From positions 2,046,001 through 2,110,000 of the forward strand of contig JBGLNJ010000001.1 of NCBI GenBank assembly GCA_041300525.1: a stretch of DNA of 64,000 nt, written 5' to 3'. Positions 62,272 through 64,000 of this stretch are shown here, in pieces (position 1 is the stretch's first letter; the number at the start of each line of letters is the position of its first letter). Under the pieces are notes generated by a model. The model worked only from the letters and a program-made list of their open reading frames with translations. It did not search any database and was not told where the DNA came from. Made by a program: the position numbers and the translations under genes. This stretch comes from JBGLNJ01 sp041300525. Its GTDB lineage: Bacteria > Chloroflexota > Anaerolineae > Fen-1058.

Positions 62272-64000
62272 CTACGGATTCTTGACCACCAGCGGCAAGT
62301 AGATATAGTGCTGTCCAGTCTCGACGCTAATGATGTGGCTTGTCTCGCGACTGCCGCCGCAGTTCTGGGCCGACAAGTAGACCAAATAATCACCTGACGT
62401 GCCAAAGGTGTACGTGACCATGGCAGTTCCCTGACCGGCTGCCGGCTCGGGCCACCAAGTGTACAAGATGTACGGGGTGGGAGCGGATGGCGTGAGGACG
62501 GCCATGAAGGTCATGGGGACATTTGCCTTGCCAATGACGGAACCAGCGATGCTCATCTCATTGATAGCAGCACAGACCCAGTATTCGTCCGCGCCCAGAT
62601 CAGGGAGGCCGGTGCCGGGATTGGGCCGTGGCTGGTTGTCAATGTCGGTGTCCACATCTACATCCCCCCCCTTATCAATCGCTGTGCTTGTTGCGCCGAT
62701 GTGATAGTCCCCGCTGGCAGGATCAACAAAAGCCGGGTCGCCCCAGTAGTTGTGTGTGCCGGTAATGATTGTGCCAGCGCCGCCCCAGTCGCTCCCGTTG
62801 GCCCAGGCTCCGCTGCCCCACAGCGTGGACTCTAGCCTGGCTGTACTGCCGCTGTTGATCTGTATGCCCGTTGTGTGGCTCACCAGGATAGTATTGGTCA
62901 TAGCCACATTGCTTCCACCCGTGACATAGATTCCATTGCCATCACCGCCTATGTTGTGAGCGACGCTTGCATGTATCAGGTGCAGGGAAGGGCCGGTATT
63001 ATACAATGCGCTGCCAGAGCCGCCGCCCCAGTCGCCGGCTAGGATGTCGTTGCCTCTACGTCCACTGGCGCTATTGGCGATGACGCTATTACCAAGTGCC
63101 AATGCGCCACTGTTATAGATGCCACCGCCAGAGCCACCTTGACCGCCTTGACCAATGATCATTGTGCCACCAAGATTGTTGGTGCTACCGTCGCCGCCAT
63201 CCCCGGCGATGTTGCCCTGGATAATGCTGGCGTTGCCGGTCAGTGCGCCGCCGTTATAGATGCCACCAGGCCCTCCGGAGCCGCCGTCGCCGCCATCTCT
63301 GCCGTTGCCGCCTTTGGCCGTGGTGTTGCTGATGACAGCGCTGTTGGCAAGGGCCAATGCGCCAGCATTGTAGATGCCACTGCCGGGGCCGCCAGCACCG
63401 CCCCTGCCGCCCTTGATGCTGGGCCCACTGGCGCCGCCGTCGCCGCCGCGCCCGGTAGCGTTGCCGAAGAGAGTGCTACGATCAAGTGTCAGCATGCCCC
63501 CGTTGTAAATGCCGCCGCCCGAGCCACCAGTCCCGCCGACGCCATCGTTTGCGGGATTACCATCGCTGCAGTTGGCGCCGTCGCCGCCAGCGCCTCCGCT
63601 CCCGGTAGTATTGTTGACGACGGTGATGTTAGTCAGCGTTACCGCTGTGCCGCTGGCGATATAGATGCCGCCACCATTTTCGCCCGACCCGCCAGTGCCG
63701 CCCCCATAGGAGCCAGAACCGCCGTTGGTCGTCCTGCCACCCGTGATCTTGACGCCGCTCATCTGAACGGCCGCTCCCACGTAGACGTGCAACACCCGGT
63801 CGAGCTGATTGCCGTTAATGATTGTATAGTCCGTGCCGCCTCCAATGAGGGTCAGGCTGCTCCTGATGTCCAGGTCACCAGTGGCATTGTTATCTTCGCT
63901 GCCGCTCAACGTCAAAGTATAGATGCCAGCGGGCAGTAGAACGCTGTAGGCATGGCTATTATCTGCATTTGCCTTCGAGATCGCGCCGCGCAGGCTGCAA
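62272..64000 (-). CDS. Secreted right-handed beta-helix protein, N-terminus outside window
   Basis: At least 575 residues, open at the right edge. CSLRGAI (the CSLREAI-type module of extracellular beta-helix proteins) lies at about 63980. About 20 Gly-rich parallel beta-helix rungs follow (GGGIYNGGMLTLDRSTLFGN, SGIYNAGALALANSAVISNT). A YHIGATSTAIDKGGDVDVDT tail, a PKD-like strand region (AAGQGTAMVTYTFGTSGDYL) and the C-terminal IYLPLVVKN close the protein. That ending is typical of Anaerolineae surface proteins and is probably a sorting signal. Function unknown (adhesion or polysaccharide binding is guesswork). An adhesin-like repeat region, not CRISPR. Confidence 0.85.
   Translation of the reverse strand, partial: CSLRGAISKANADNSHAYSVLLPAGIYTLTLSGSEDNNATGDLDIRSSLTLIGGGTDYTIINGNQLDRVLHVYVGAAVQMSGVKITGGRTTNGGSGSYGGGTGGSGENGGGIYIASGTAVTLTNITVVNNTTGSGGAGGDGANCSDGNPANDGVGGTGGSGGGIYNGGMLTLDRSTLFGNATGRGGDGGASGPSIKGGRGGAGGPGSGIYNAGALALANSAVISNTTAKGGNGRDGGDGGSGGPGGIYNGGALTGNASIIQGNIAGDGGDGSTNNLGGTMIIGQGGQGGSGGGIYNSGALALGNSVIANSASGRRGNDILAGDWGGGSGSALYNTGPSLHLIHASVAHNIGGDGNGIYVTGGSNVAMTNTILVSHTTGIQINSGSTARLESTLWGSGAWANGSDWGGAGTIITGTHNYWGDPAFVDPASGDYHIGATSTAIDKGGDVDVDTDIDNQPRPNPGTGLPDLGADEYWVCAAINEMSIAGSVIGKANVPMTFMAVLTPSAPTPYILYTWWPEPAAGQGTAMVTYTFGTSGDYLVYLSAQNCGGSRETSHIISVETGQHYIYLPLVVKNP

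Noticed and set aside
62700..63800. Repetitive region as a CRISPR array
   Set aside because: Repeats are irregular, Gly/Ala coding periodicity of beta-helix rungs in one open frame; no constant repeat with unique spacers.

Overview
The window is about 60% GC and looks like a member of the Chloroflexota (Anaerolineae-like). The evidence is a secreted beta-helix protein ending in IYLPLVVKN, a mevalonate kinase next to an isopentenyl phosphate kinase (the alternative mevalonate pathway known from Chloroflexota), a bactofilin, PASTA-type Ser/Thr kinases, many integral-membrane sugar transferases, and dispersed palindromic intergenic repeats. This is inference from family knowledge; no ribosomal marker is present.

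Layout. 0-3.5 kb: the 3' end of an indolepyruvate:ferredoxin oxidoreductase subunit, a DUF2283 gene running tail-to-tail into purA, and a beta-lactamase-fold hydrolase. 3.5-8 kb: a leftward sugar operon (FucI/AraA-like isomerase, PfkB kinase, HAD phosphatase, and a PLD-like protein with a C-terminal effector-associated domain). 8-18 kb: lytic transglycosylase, acylphosphatase, bactofilin, processive GT2, GAF-PAS-adenylate cyclase, a pyrB/transglutaminase chimera, an IclR regulator and a metal-dependent hydrolase. 18-23.4 kb: isopentenyl phosphate kinase, mevalonate kinase, class III aminotransferase and aldehyde:ferredoxin oxidoreductase. 23.4-31.7 kb: a defence-like island with an AbiEii toxin whose antitoxin is reduced to its last codons, a frameshifted TOTE-type primase-helicase, two SWIM proteins, a DUF5691 gene fused to recombinase and sigma-factor scraps, a free-standing HNH protein, and a tRNA-Asn interrupted by a group I intron. 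31.8-38 kb: an MFS exporter, an ABC-2 ATPase and membrane subunit with a DUF433/DUF5615 toxin-antitoxin pair between them, and the N-terminal half of a transglutaminase. 38-47 kb: truncated PRPP synthetase, polysaccharide ABC permease, GT4, GIY-YIG, prephenate dehydrogenase, nucleotidyltransferase, gatA, a GT39 tail and an MFS transporter. 47-64 kb: an orphan hybrid histidine kinase, an RHS relic, a PASTA kinase, a leftward block of polytopic sugar-transferase-like proteins, a kinase/BNR/membrane fusion and the beta-helix protein.

The strongest RNA observation is the tRNA-Asn(GUU) at 31346-31666. A 248-nt group I intron sits between anticodon bases 35 and 36, with visible P1 (U.G splice pair), P3, P4, P7, P8 and P9 helices.

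The strongest structural observation is a set of gene-fusion junctions. The most telling is a transglutaminase whose Cys-bearing half (36373-37967) and His/Asp-bearing half (16155-15480) lie 20 kb apart in opposite orientation. Both breaks carry the same GAGCAC hexamer, and the halves rejoin in frame if the interval is inverted back. Other junctions truncate prs, pyrB, a GT39 gene, DUF5691, rpoD, and a kinase/membrane-protein pair. Either this genome has suffered many microhomology rearrangements or the assembly is chimeric; read-level data would decide. Coordinates and translations are read directly from the sequence, and functions are from family recognition without database searches.
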